Assembly: GCF_000733295.1 (NCBI RefSeq)
Contig: NZ_JPMI01000109.1
Span: 62,001-126,000, forward strand
DNA length: 64,000 nt
Direction: 5' to 3'
Origin: Archangium violaceum Cb vi76
GTDB taxonomy: Bacteria; Myxococcota; Myxococcia; Myxococcales; Myxococcaceae
Part shown: positions 25,605 through 33,193 of the stretch, piece after piece
Numbering within the stretch: position 1 is the stretch's first letter
How the letters are laid out: each line of letters opens with the position of its first letter
Position numbers and translations under genes: made by a program
Notes under the pieces: model-generated
What the model saw: the letters and a program-made list of their open reading frames with translations, nothing else
Database searches by the model: none
Told to the model about the DNA's origin: nothing

Positions 25605-26381
25605 ATGACGCTTCTCCTCTTGATATCCGCCGGTGTCCTCGCGGGACTCACGGGCGCACTGCTGGGTGTAGGTGGAGGGGTCATCCTCGTCCCCACCCTG
25701 GTGCTGGGCTTCAAGGTTCCGCTGGAGGACGCCGTCCCCGCGAGCCTCATGTGTGTGGTGGCCAGCTCCTGTGGCGCGGCGGCCAGCTACGTGGAGCGTC
25801 GGCTCAGTGACATCCGCCTCGGGCTGACGCTGGAGCTGGCCACGGTGATGGGGGCCATCGTCGGAGGGCTGGTGGCGGGCCTGCTGGCCCCGGCGTGGGT
25901 GGCCCTGGTGTTCGGCCTCTTCACCCTCTACGTGTCGGCGCAGATGCTGCTGGCGAGCCCGCGGCCGGAGCAGTGTCCCGAGACGTACGTGCCCACCAAC
26001 TACCCGCTGGGCATCTCCGGCTCCTTCGTGGCCGGGAGCCTGTCGGCGCTGCTGGGGGTGGGCGGGGGTCCGCTCAAGGTGCCCCTGATGAGCTACGGCA
26101 TGGGGGTGCCCTTCAAGGTGGCCAGCGCCACCAGCAATCTCATGATCGGCGTGACGGGGGCGGCGAGCGTGGCCGCCTACGCCTGGCGCGGGCACGTGAA
26201 GCTCGACCTGGTGGCGCCGCTGGTGGTGGGGGTGCTGGCGGGTGCGTCCGTGGGCAGCCGGCTGATGCCGCGTGTGCCCACCTCGGTGTTGCGGCGGTTG
26301 TTCGCTCTGGTGCTGCTGGTGGTGGCGGCCCAGATGCTGTGGAAGGGGGGGGAGGGACTGTGGCCGATTCTGCCAAAATGA
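25605..26381 (+). CDS. TauE/SafE-family membrane transporter
   Basis: A 258-residue protein with about eight hydrophobic segments. Two halves each start with the family signature Gly-rich loop: ALLGVGGGVILVP (residues 17-29) and ALLGVGGGPLKVP (about 148-160), the inverted repeat typical of TauE/SafE (sulfite or organo-sulfonate exporter) carriers. Substrate cannot be told. A GTG at 25599 is an alternative start. Its stop overlaps the ATG of the next gene, which encodes the DUF1634 protein often linked to it. Confidence 0.88.
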   Translation: MTLLLLISAGVLAGLTGALLGVGGGVILVPTLVLGFKVPLEDAVPASLMCVVASSCGAAASYVERRLSDIRLGLTLELATVMGAIVGGLVAGLLAPAWVALVFGLFTLYVSAQMLLASPRPEQCPETYVPTNYPLGISGSFVAGSLSALLGVGGGPLKVPLMSYGMGVPFKVASATSNLMIGVTGAASVAAYAWRGHVKLDLVAPLVVGVLAGASVGSRLMPRVPTSVLRRLFALVLLVVAAQMLWKGGEGLWPILPK

Positions 26382-26824
26382 CCCATGCAGCATCCTCCGT
26401 GGTGACGGGGGCCATTCCCATCAACCTGGAGGATTCCGTCCGAGCGAAGACGGCACCTCCACTGAATCGAGCGACCTCCGAGGTGCCCGTCATTCCGGGG
26501 GTGGCGGACACTCCGGCGCGCGCCAGGCGCGCGGAGGCGGGCGAGCAGTGGATTTCGCGGCTCCTCCGAGGGGGCGCCCTCTGTAGCGGAGCGCTCTTCC
26601 TCGCGTCCCTGGGGCTGGAGTTCCTGCCCCACTCCGAGACCGTGCACGTGGCCATCGACGTGCTGCGCAAGAGCGCGGCCTCGGCACTGCTGGTGACGCC
26701 GGTGGTGCGGCTGGTGGTGGCCGGCACCAGCCTGGGCCTCCGGGGCGAGTGGAAGTACGCGCTCTACGCCGCCGGAGTGCTGGGACTGCTCGCGGTGGCC
26801 GTGGGCGCGGGACTCCACGCCTGA
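26378..26824 (+). CDS. DUF1634-like membrane protein
   Basis: A 148-residue protein. After a charged N-terminal stretch (to about residue 60) there are three hydrophobic segments (LCSGALFLASLGLEF, ALLVTPVVRLVVAG, YALYAAGVLGLLAVAVGAG). It starts at ATG 26378, overlapping the TauE/SafE stop as ATGA. DUF1634 genes lie next to TauE/SafE genes in many bacteria, which supports the pairing. Function unknown. Confidence 0.75.
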   Translation: MTHAASSVVTGAIPINLEDSVRAKTAPPLNRATSEVPVIPGVADTPARARRAEAGEQWISRLLRGGALCSGALFLASLGLEFLPHSETVHVAIDVLRKSAASALLVTPVVRLVVAGTSLGLRGEWKYALYAAGVLGLLAVAVGAGLHA

Positions 26825-26861
26825 AGAGTGGGGCTCACTTCTACGTACGTAGAAGTGGATT

Positions 26862-27731
26862 TCACACCCCGCGCGCGTCGAAGTGGGCCAGCACCTTCCG
26901 GGCCTTGGCCACGTCGTCGGCGCGTCCCTGCTCCTCGAAGAGCGGAATCACCGCCTCGATCTCGGCGCGCGCCGTCTTCCAGTCCTGCACGAAGGTGCAC
27001 GCGATGCTCAGGTCCCACCGCGCCCGCGCCTCGTAGGCGTGATCGTGCAGCTGCTCGTACAGCTCCGCCGCCGCGTGCAGGTGCGGACGCGCCGCCTCAT
27101 GGTTGCCCAGCAGGCCCTCGGCCTCGCCCAGCAGCAGCCGGCACAGCGCCAGCGGCTCCGGATCCTCTTCCTTCTCCAGCAGGGGCAGTGCCTCGGCGAA
27201 GCGCTTGCGCGCCGCCTCGTACTCACCCGCCTCCATGCGGATGTCGCCAATGTCCAGCAGCAGCTGGGCAATCCGCGGCCCGTTCTTCGCCTGCCGGTAC
27301 AGCAGCAGCGCCTCCTGGTACTTCTCCTCGGCTGCTTTCGCCTGGCCCAGGGAGCGCAGCGACTCGCCGATGGCCGCTCGGCACAGTGCCTCGTTCTCCT
27401 GATCCTTCAGCTCGTTGAAGAGCGCCGTGGCTCCGGCGATGTGCTCGATGGCGCGCCGGTGGTCCTCGAAGTTGGCGCTCACCACCCCCAACCCGAAGAG
27501 CGCCTGCGCCTGGCCGTACTTGTCCTTGGCCGTCTCGAAGTAGCCCAGCGCCTCCTCGTAGTGGCGCCGGCTCTCGGCATGGTCCTCGAGCATGCCGTGC
27601 AGCTCGGCCAGGTGCACCAGCCCCTTGCCAATCTCCCCGGGGTCTCCGGTGATGCGCGTCACGGCGAGCGCGTTGCGCTGGGTCTTCAGGGCTTCTTGGA
27701 TGTGGGCGCGTTCGGAATCGGAGAGGCTCAT
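26862..27731 (-). CDS. TPR-repeat protein
   Basis: A 289-residue soluble protein made of about seven tetratricopeptide repeats, seen as recurring pairs such as RHYEEALGYFETA, AEEKYQEALLLYRQA and ARKRFAEALPLLEKE. TPR arrays bind other proteins. It starts at ATG 27731, only 8 bases after the end of the ScfR-type regulator gene, so it is co-transcribed. An upstream start inside that gene is not supported. Confidence 0.85.
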   Translation of the reverse strand: MSLSDSERAHIQEALKTQRNALAVTRITGDPGEIGKGLVHLAELHGMLEDHAESRRHYEEALGYFETAKDKYGQAQALFGLGVVSANFEDHRRAIEHIAGATALFNELKDQENEALCRAAIGESLRSLGQAKAAEEKYQEALLLYRQAKNGPRIAQLLLDIGDIRMEAGEYEAARKRFAEALPLLEKEEDPEPLALCRLLLGEAEGLLGNHEAARPHLHAAAELYEQLHDHAYEARARWDLSIACTFVQDWKTARAEIEAVIPLFEEQGRADDVAKARKVLAHFDARGV

Positions 27732-27739
27732 GGTGGGGC

Positions 27740-29326
27740 TCAGTGCTCCTCGCCCTTGTTGCGTCGCCGGGGCTGCTTGTCCAGCGAATCCGCACGGCCC
27801 GGGTCCCCGTTTCCGTTGCGGTGCTCGCCATTGCCGCGCCCGGCCTCGTGCACCAGCAGGGGCGAGAAGAAGCAATCCTTCTTGGTGTATTCGTCGAAGG
27901 AGAACGCGAAGCGATAGCTGGCCGCCGCGCGCTGGTTGCAGTCGGTGCGCTCGCAGAAGCGGCACGAGATGCCGCTCGGCACCGCGTCCTTGCGCAGATC
28001 CGTGGTGGGCAGCCCGTACGCCAGGTACTTGGCGTTCTCCGCGTGCGTCCCCAGGCCAATCGAATAGGCCGTGCCGCGCACGATGGAGCCCTCAATCGGC
28101 TGCAGCTGCACCTTGGCGAAGCAGAAGTACGAGGTGCCGTCCGGCATCATCGAGTACTGCCGGGTAATCTGCGACGGATTGAGGAAGGCCAGGTGCACGG
28201 CCCACTTGCCGCACGAGCCGCCGCCCGTGGCGAACTTGATGCCGGTGCCGCTGTAGCGCTTGGAGATGTTGCCGGCGATGTCCGAGCGCAGGAAGTGGAA
28301 GGGCAGGCCCTTGCGCTTGGGATCCGACAGGTTGCACAGGCGGTGCGCCACCGTCTCGTACGTGGTGCCGAAGAGGTTGGAGAGCAGCTCCACGTCGTAG
28401 CGCGTGCGCTCCACCTCCTTGAAGAAGTCCCCGTACGGCAGCATCAGCGCGCCGGCGAAGTAGTTGGCCAGGTTCACCTTGATGAGCCGATGCGTCTCCG
28501 CGTGCCGCGTGCGCATCGCGCCGACAATCCGCTCCACCAGCTTCTCCCGATCCAGCACCATCAGGCCGATGGACGCGGCGAGCTGGAACTTGAGCGGCTG
28601 CTCCGTCAGGTCCGGCGAGAGGATGAGCTCCTGGGTCTCGGGATCGAACCGGCGCACCACCGAGGAGCCGCTGACCGCGGACTCGAAGCGCACCCGGTAG
28701 CCGAAGCGCTCCTCCAGCAGCGGCACCAGCTGCTGGCTGGTGAGCAGGCGTCCCAGCTTGAAGTCGCGCCGCAGCGCCTCGGCCTGCTCCTCCAGCTCGG
28801 GGAAGTAGTTGTGGTGCGTCTGGAGGAAGTCGCTCACCTCGTCGAAGGGCGAGTAGTCGAAGCGCAGGCCCGCTCCGGACGAGCTGCCCGGCACTGCCTG
28901 TGTGCGTGCCTGCTCCTCGGCGTTGAGCTGCGCCAGCACGTTCTCCAGTTGGGTGCGCGTGTTCTTGTAGAGGTTGAAGAGCGCCGCCACCGTGCCCGCC
29001 AGCTTCGGCTCGGCCGACAGGCTCTGCAGCGACTCGGGATCGATGTCGAGGCTCTTGAGCAGCGGCTCGTCCAGCAGCTTCGCGAGCGCCTCGTCCACCC
29101 GGCCCTCTCCGAGCGTGGACATGAACTGCTCGGGGTCCTGATCGAAGTAGCGCAGGGCCTTCCACAGCAGCGGGAAGGGCATCACCCGTTTGCCCTTCTC
29201 GATGAGGTTCAGGTACGCCGGGGAGACCCCCAGGTCCTTCGCCGCGTCCGTCTGCTTGATGTTCCGCGCGAGCCTCAGACTGCGCAGCTTCAGGCCCACG
29301 TTCGCGTTGAGTGCGTTCTCGTTCAT
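27740..29326 (-). CDS. ScfR/PrpR-type XRE family transcriptional regulator
   Basis: A 528-residue DNA-binding regulator. The XRE helix-turn-helix lies near residues 12-45 (LRSLRLARNIKQTDAAKDLGVS in part). The middle resembles the IrrE/DUF2083 region but lacks an HExxH zinc motif. The C-terminal part matches short-chain fatty acyl-CoA regulators: GGSCGKW, MPDGTSYFCFA, AIGLG-type strand, and CRFCERTDC, Cys positions that in Mycobacterium PrpR hold an Fe-S cluster. PrpR controls propionate and fatty acid genes. The last 30 residues form a Lys/Arg/Glu-rich tail. The ATG at 29326 starts the conserved region; the ATG at 29413 would add an unconserved segment. Followed by a TPR gene. Confidence 0.85.
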   Translation of the reverse strand: MNENALNANVGLKLRSLRLARNIKQTDAAKDLGVSPAYLNLIEKGKRVMPFPLLWKALRYFDQDPEQFMSTLGEGRVDEALAKLLDEPLLKSLDIDPESLQSLSAEPKLAGTVAALFNLYKNTRTQLENVLAQLNAEEQARTQAVPGSSSGAGLRFDYSPFDEVSDFLQTHHNYFPELEEQAEALRRDFKLGRLLTSQQLVPLLEERFGYRVRFESAVSGSSVVRRFDPETQELILSPDLTEQPLKFQLAASIGLMVLDREKLVERIVGAMRTRHAETHRLIKVNLANYFAGALMLPYGDFFKEVERTRYDVELLSNLFGTTYETVAHRLCNLSDPKRKGLPFHFLRSDIAGNISKRYSGTGIKFATGGGSCGKWAVHLAFLNPSQITRQYSMMPDGTSYFCFAKVQLQPIEGSIVRGTAYSIGLGTHAENAKYLAYGLPTTDLRKDAVPSGISCRFCERTDCNQRAAASYRFAFSFDEYTKKDCFFSPLLVHEAGRGNGEHRNGNGDPGRADSLDKQPRRRNKGEEH

Positions 29327-29702
29327 CTCTGCGCGTCCTGGAGGGGAGGTGTCACTCCCACTACCCAATCCCTCCGACACGGCCACTGTGCGGAGGCTTT
29401 TACCGATTTGCAATCAACGTTTTCGGGGGCGGGTCCCCCTGTTCTCGAAGGAACCCTGGAGGGCCCCGCCTCACGTCCCCGCGTGTTCAATAGCGGGTAA
29501 GTTGTTGATTTTACAGAGCTTGATGTGTGATGCCGCGTCTAGTAGCACAGGACAGGCCGCGGGTTGTCAAGATTTTACCTATAGCGTTTACCAACACGGG
29601 GACGGTGCGTCGGAGGGGCTGGAAGGTCGGGTGGGGGACAGGAAACCCGAGGGCGGGTCTCCCTCCGTGCTCGCGCTTCACCCGGAGTCCAAGGGGTTCA
29701 CG
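29327..29702. promoter_or_regulatory. Divergent intergenic region of about 375 bp with AT-rich patch
   Basis: Lies between the ScfR-type gene (minus) and a metallopeptidase gene (plus). GATTTTAC occurs at 29507-29514 and 29571-29578 within the most A/T-rich stretch of the window. GATT-TGC-AATC at 29405-29415 contains TTTGCAA, similar to the TTTGCAAA core recalled for PrpR/RamB sites, about 80 bases before the regulator's start. Autoregulation is inferred. Confidence 0.45.
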
Positions 29703-31121
29703 ATGCCTCCACTTAGGCCGGGTCTCTCCCTCGTGGCATGGGCCGCCCTGCTCGGGGCGCTGTGCTCCTGTCTCCCCGTGCGTCCGCCGCCTCCCCGCGA
29801 GGAGTCGGGCCTGTTGCGCTACCACGTCACCTATGTCCGCGAGCCCCGGCACGCCCTGGAGGTGGGGCTCGTCCGGGTGGGGGAGGGGGCTCCGCGTGAC
29901 TTCCTCTTCTCCCAGCCGGGCGGCGTCGAGCGGGTGCGCGTTCTCGGACGGGATGGCTCGGAGCGCGAGCTGCCGGTGTCCGCCGAGGGCCACGTCCTCG
30001 TGCCGCCGGACACCCGCTCGTTGCGCTACCGCTACCCGCTGGACGCGAGGGCCCGTGGAAGGCACGCGGGCTTCTTCTCCGGCCTGGGCGAGGGGGATGC
30101 GTGGCATGTCGCGGGCCGCGCCTGGCTGCTGCGCCCGCGCTCGGTGGGCCCGGAGTCGCGCGCGGAGCTCGTGGTGGAGGGGGTGGACGCGCTGCTGCCC
30201 TGGGCGCCGGGCGCGAACGGGATCTACCAGCTGAGCGGCGATGATCTGGTGAACTCGGGCTTCCATGCCTTCGGCGGACGGCGGTGCACGGTGCGCCTGC
30301 CGGGGGGCGTGCTGGAGGTGGCGGTGCTCGGCCGCCCGTCACACATGGACGACGCGGCCCTCTGTGCGTGGCTGGAGCGGTCCGCTCGCGAGGTGCTGAC
30401 GGTGCGGCACTCCTTCCCGTACCCGCGCGCCACCGTGAGCCTCGTCACCGTGCCGGCACGCGAGGAGCCCGTTCCCTTCGGCATGGTGCTGTGGAGCACG
30501 CCGCCGAGCATCTCGCTGCTGGTGGGCCAGGACGCGGAGCCGGCCGCCTTCACGCGCGACTGGGTGGCCGTGCACGAGCTCCTCCACCTGGCGCATCCGC
30601 CCATCCTCCCGCGCGTCGCGTGGCTGTCCGAGGGACTGGCCACCTACTACACGGAGCTGGCGCGGGCGCGCTCGGGCAGGCAGACGCCGGAGCGCGCGTG
30701 GACCGAGCTGCTGGCCGGCTTCGAGCGGGCGCGCCGCGCCGTGGGCTCGCGGACCATGGAGGATGTCGTCACCCGGGGCGATTCCTATCTGGGCACCTAT
30801 TGGACGGGCGCGCTCGTCGCCCTGCACCTGGACGTGGAGCTGCGCCGCGTCACCGGCAACACGCGCAGCCTCGATGATGTGCTCGAGCGGCTCGCCGAGT
30901 CCGGCCCGGCTGCAACTTTCGACGCATTCGGTGCGGCGGTGGATGCCGTCGCCGGCCGGCCGCTCTTCCGCGAGCTGCTGTCCCGCCACCTGTCCCGGCC
31001 TGCTTTGGCCGAGCTGGCGCCTCTGTTAGAAGCGCTCGGCGTGGAGCCCGCGCCGGACGGAGTCAGGTTGGCGGGTGCCCGCGACAGCTCGCTGCGGGAC
31101 GCCCTGGTGGCCCCGCGGTGA
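29703..31121 (+). CDS. Gluzincin metallopeptidase-like lipoprotein
   Basis: A 472-residue predicted lipoprotein. The signal ends in LCSC (lipidated Cys near 23). Residues 30-200 are beta-rich. The zinc site is HELLH at 291-295 with the third ligand Glu310 in WLSEGLATYY; this HExxH plus E spacing is that of gluzincins such as M1 and M61. The C-terminal part is helical. Residues GMVLW and YWTGALVALHLD fit a substrate cleft. It would act outside the cytoplasm. AAGGGG lies 6 bases before the ATG. Confidence 0.8.
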   Translation: MPPLRPGLSLVAWAALLGALCSCLPVRPPPPREESGLLRYHVTYVREPRHALEVGLVRVGEGAPRDFLFSQPGGVERVRVLGRDGSERELPVSAEGHVLVPPDTRSLRYRYPLDARARGRHAGFFSGLGEGDAWHVAGRAWLLRPRSVGPESRAELVVEGVDALLPWAPGANGIYQLSGDDLVNSGFHAFGGRRCTVRLPGGVLEVAVLGRPSHMDDAALCAWLERSAREVLTVRHSFPYPRATVSLVTVPAREEPVPFGMVLWSTPPSISLLVGQDAEPAAFTRDWVAVHELLHLAHPPILPRVAWLSEGLATYYTELARARSGRQTPERAWTELLAGFERARRAVGSRTMEDVVTRGDSYLGTYWTGALVALHLDVELRRVTGNTRSLDDVLERLAESGPAATFDAFGAAVDAVAGRPLFRELLSRHLSRPALAELAPLLEALGVEPAPDGVRLAGARDSSLRDALVAPR

Positions 31122-31208
31122 GGGGCCTGTAACCGGCAAATCCGTCGTGCGTATGACAGCGCGCGAGCTTCTCGCATCCGTTCCACCCCCGCAGTGAAAG
31201 GACACACC

Positions 31209-31466
31209 ATGAACATCAAGACCATGGCCGCCATCGTTGGAACCCTCTCCCTCGGCACGCTCGCCACGGGCTGTGCGACCACGAAGCCGGCGGCGGCCGC
31301 CTCCGAGGAGAAGGGCAGCGAGTCGTCCTGCAAGGGCACCGCGGCCCCCAGCCAGGAGAAGGGCGGCGAGGCCCAGTGCAGCGGCCAGAAGGCCGGCACC
31401 ACCGAGGAGAAGGGTGGCGAGCACAAGTGCGGCGCCAACGGCTGTGGTGGCGCCAAGCCGCAGTAA
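31209..31466 (+). CDS. bufA: Bufferin/HvfA-like RiPP precursor with three Cys repeats
   Basis: An 85-residue peptide, with AAAGGA upstream of the ATG. The signal-like N-terminus ends in LATGC (Cys22), a lipobox rather than the usual cleavage site. The remaining chain is Ala/Pro/Lys/Gly/Glu with no large hydrophobics and carries three repeats: EEKGSESSC, QEKGGEAQC and EEKGGEHKC, spaced 16 and 17 residues, then one more Cys (79). Genes for a DUF692/MNIO enzyme and a DUF2063 protein follow. Those enzymes modify Cys in bufferin precursors to make copper- or zinc-binding peptides. The gene call is strong; the modified residues are inferred. Confidence 0.8.
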   Translation: MNIKTMAAIVGTLSLGTLATGCATTKPAAAASEEKGSESSCKGTAAPSQEKGGEAQCSGQKAGTTEEKGGEHKCGANGCGGAKPQ

Positions 31467-31498
31467 CGAATAGCCCCCGGAGTCTCGGGGTTGTCTTC

Positions 31499-31536
31499 CG
31501 GGCGGCTGGGGCCTCTTCCCGCCGCCCGTGTCTTTT
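31499..31536 (+). terminator. Terminator hairpin between precursor and MNIO genes
   Basis: CGGGCGGC (31499-31506) and GCCGCCCG (31521-31528) form a perfect 8-bp stem, followed by TGTCTTTT, so it fits a Rho-independent terminator. It starts 33 bases after the precursor's stop codon. Partial read-through would give more precursor than enzyme transcript. A smaller 5-bp hairpin (CCCCG / CGGGG) precedes it near 31474. Confidence 0.65.
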
Positions 31537-31571
31537 CATGGCCGTGTTTTCCTGGAAGAGCCGAGGTGCGG

Positions 31572-32414
31572 GTGAGCTACGCGCGCAGACATGGACTGAA
31601 GCCGCTCGGGGCGGGCATCGGGTTGCGGCGCGAGTTCTACGCGCGCCTCCCGGAGACTTCCCGCGCCCTGGACTGGGTGGAGATCATCCCCGAGAACTTC
31701 CTCACCCTGGGTGGCCGTCCGCGGCGCGCGCTGGATGCGTGCGTGGAGCGCTGGCCGGTGCTGCCGCACGGGGTGGCGCTGAACATCGGCGGGCCGGAGC
31801 CGCTCGCCGAGGACTACCTCTCGGGGCTGAAGGCGCTGGTGGAGCGGGTGGACGCGCCCTTCTTCTCGGATCACCTCTGCTACTCGCGGCTGCGGGGGGC
31901 GTACCTGCATGACCTGTTGCCGCTGCCCTTCTCGGAGGAGGCGGTGGAGCACGTGGTGCCGCGGGTGCGCGAGGTCCAGGAGCGGGTGGGCCGGCCCTTC
32001 CTGCTGGAGAACCCGAGCTACTACGCGCTCATGCCGGGGGGCACCCTGGACGAGGCGGCCTTCCTGCGGCACGTGGCCGAGGAGGCGGACTGCGGCCTGC
32101 TGCTGGACGTGAACAACGTCTACGTGAACGCGCGCAACCACGGGTATGACCCGAGGGCCTTCGTGGACGCGCTGCCGCTGGAGCGGGTGGTGCAGATCCA
32201 CCTGGCGGGCCACGAGCAGCAGCCGGACGTCATCATCGACACGCACGGGGCGCCGGTCTGCGACGAGGTGTGGTCGCTGTACCGCTACGTGCTCGAGCGC
32301 ACGGGCCCGGTGTCCACGCTGCTGGAGTGGGATCAGGACATCCCCTCGCTGGAGGCGGTGCTGGACGAGGCGGACCGGGCGCGCGCGGTGCTGGCGGAGG
32401 TGGAGTCGCGATGA
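31572..32414 (+). CDS. bufB: MNIO (DUF692) iron-dependent RiPP-modifying oxidase
   Basis: A 280-residue TIM-barrel protein of the DUF692/MNIO family, as in methanobactin and bufferin synthesis. Visible parts of the iron site include FFSDHLCYS, LLENPSYY, LLLDVNNVYVNARNHG and IHLAGHE, and LLEWDQDIP near the end. The start is GTG 31572 or 31566 (AAGAG and GAGG sites nearby). Its stop overlaps the ATG of the DUF2063 gene (ATGA). It probably oxidises Cys residues of the peptide encoded upstream, with the DUF2063 protein as partner for substrate binding. Confidence 0.88.
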   Translation: MSYARRHGLKPLGAGIGLRREFYARLPETSRALDWVEIIPENFLTLGGRPRRALDACVERWPVLPHGVALNIGGPEPLAEDYLSGLKALVERVDAPFFSDHLCYSRLRGAYLHDLLPLPFSEEAVEHVVPRVREVQERVGRPFLLENPSYYALMPGGTLDEAAFLRHVAEEADCGLLLDVNNVYVNARNHGYDPRAFVDALPLERVVQIHLAGHEQQPDVIIDTHGAPVCDEVWSLYRYVLERTGPVSTLLEWDQDIPSLEAVLDEADRARAVLAEVESR

Positions 32415-33127
32415 AACCGGGGCTGCGTGGCTTCTTCGATTCGATGGAGCAGTACCTCACCCGGCAGGAGCCGGACGCGCTGGAGCGGCTGTACACGGCG
32501 CACCCGGGCTGGGACGCGCCGCGCTCGCGGGTGGCGCTCTACGGGCGGATGGTGCGCCACCACGTGACGTCCACGCTGGAGAAGCTCTACCCGCTGACGC
32601 GCGCGGGCGTGGACGCGGCGCGGTGGGCGGAGCTGGTGCGCGCGTACGAGGCCTCGAGTCCCTCGCGCTCCTTCGAGATGAACCACCTGGGCGAGGGCTT
32701 CCCGGGCTTCCTCGCGGACGAGGCGGCACGGCGGGGGCTGCCGGACTTCCTGCCGGCGCTGGCGCGCTTCGAGTGGACGGACTTCGCGGTGTACACGTCC
32801 CTGGAGCCGGTGCCGGAGCGGGTGGAGCGGCTCACGGTGAACCCGACGTTGGCGGTGCTGGAGCACCCCTTCCAGCTCTGCGCGTACGTGCGGCGGCAGG
32901 GGAGGGGACAGCCGGAGGCGGGGCAGGAGATGGCGCTGCTGTGGCGTCACCCGGAGCGGCTGGTGACGATGTTCCTGGCCGCGAACGACCGCTCGCTGCT
33001 GGCGGTGAAGATGGCGCTGGAGGGACTCACGCCGTCCCAGGTCTCGGCGGCCACCGGCGTGGCCGAGGCCGACATCCGCGCCGCGGTGGAGTCGTGCGTG
33101 GCGGACGGCCTCGTCCTGTCGCCTTGA
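32411..33127 (+). CDS. bufC: DUF2063 (HvfC/BufC) partner of MNIO enzyme
   Basis: A 238-residue soluble protein. The first 90 residues (MVRHHVTSTLEKLYPLT) match the DUF2063 helical domain; the second half has a beta-rich region (VNPTLAVLEHPFQLC) and ends in a winged-helix-like segment (ALEGLTPSQVSAATGVAEADI). In bufferin and methanobactin-like systems this protein guides the precursor to the MNIO enzyme. It overlaps the bufB stop by four bases, so translation is coupled. No DoxX-type bufD gene follows. Confidence 0.85.
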   Translation: MKPGLRGFFDSMEQYLTRQEPDALERLYTAHPGWDAPRSRVALYGRMVRHHVTSTLEKLYPLTRAGVDAARWAELVRAYEASSPSRSFEMNHLGEGFPGFLADEAARRGLPDFLPALARFEWTDFAVYTSLEPVPERVERLTVNPTLAVLEHPFQLCAYVRRQGRGQPEAGQEMALLWRHPERLVTMFLAANDRSLLAVKMALEGLTPSQVSAATGVAEADIRAAVESCVADGLVLSP

Positions 33128-33193
33128 AGCCCCACCGGGCGGATGGCTTCCACCCGGTGGGGGTGGCTCCGGTTCGCACCGGAGCCGGTACCA

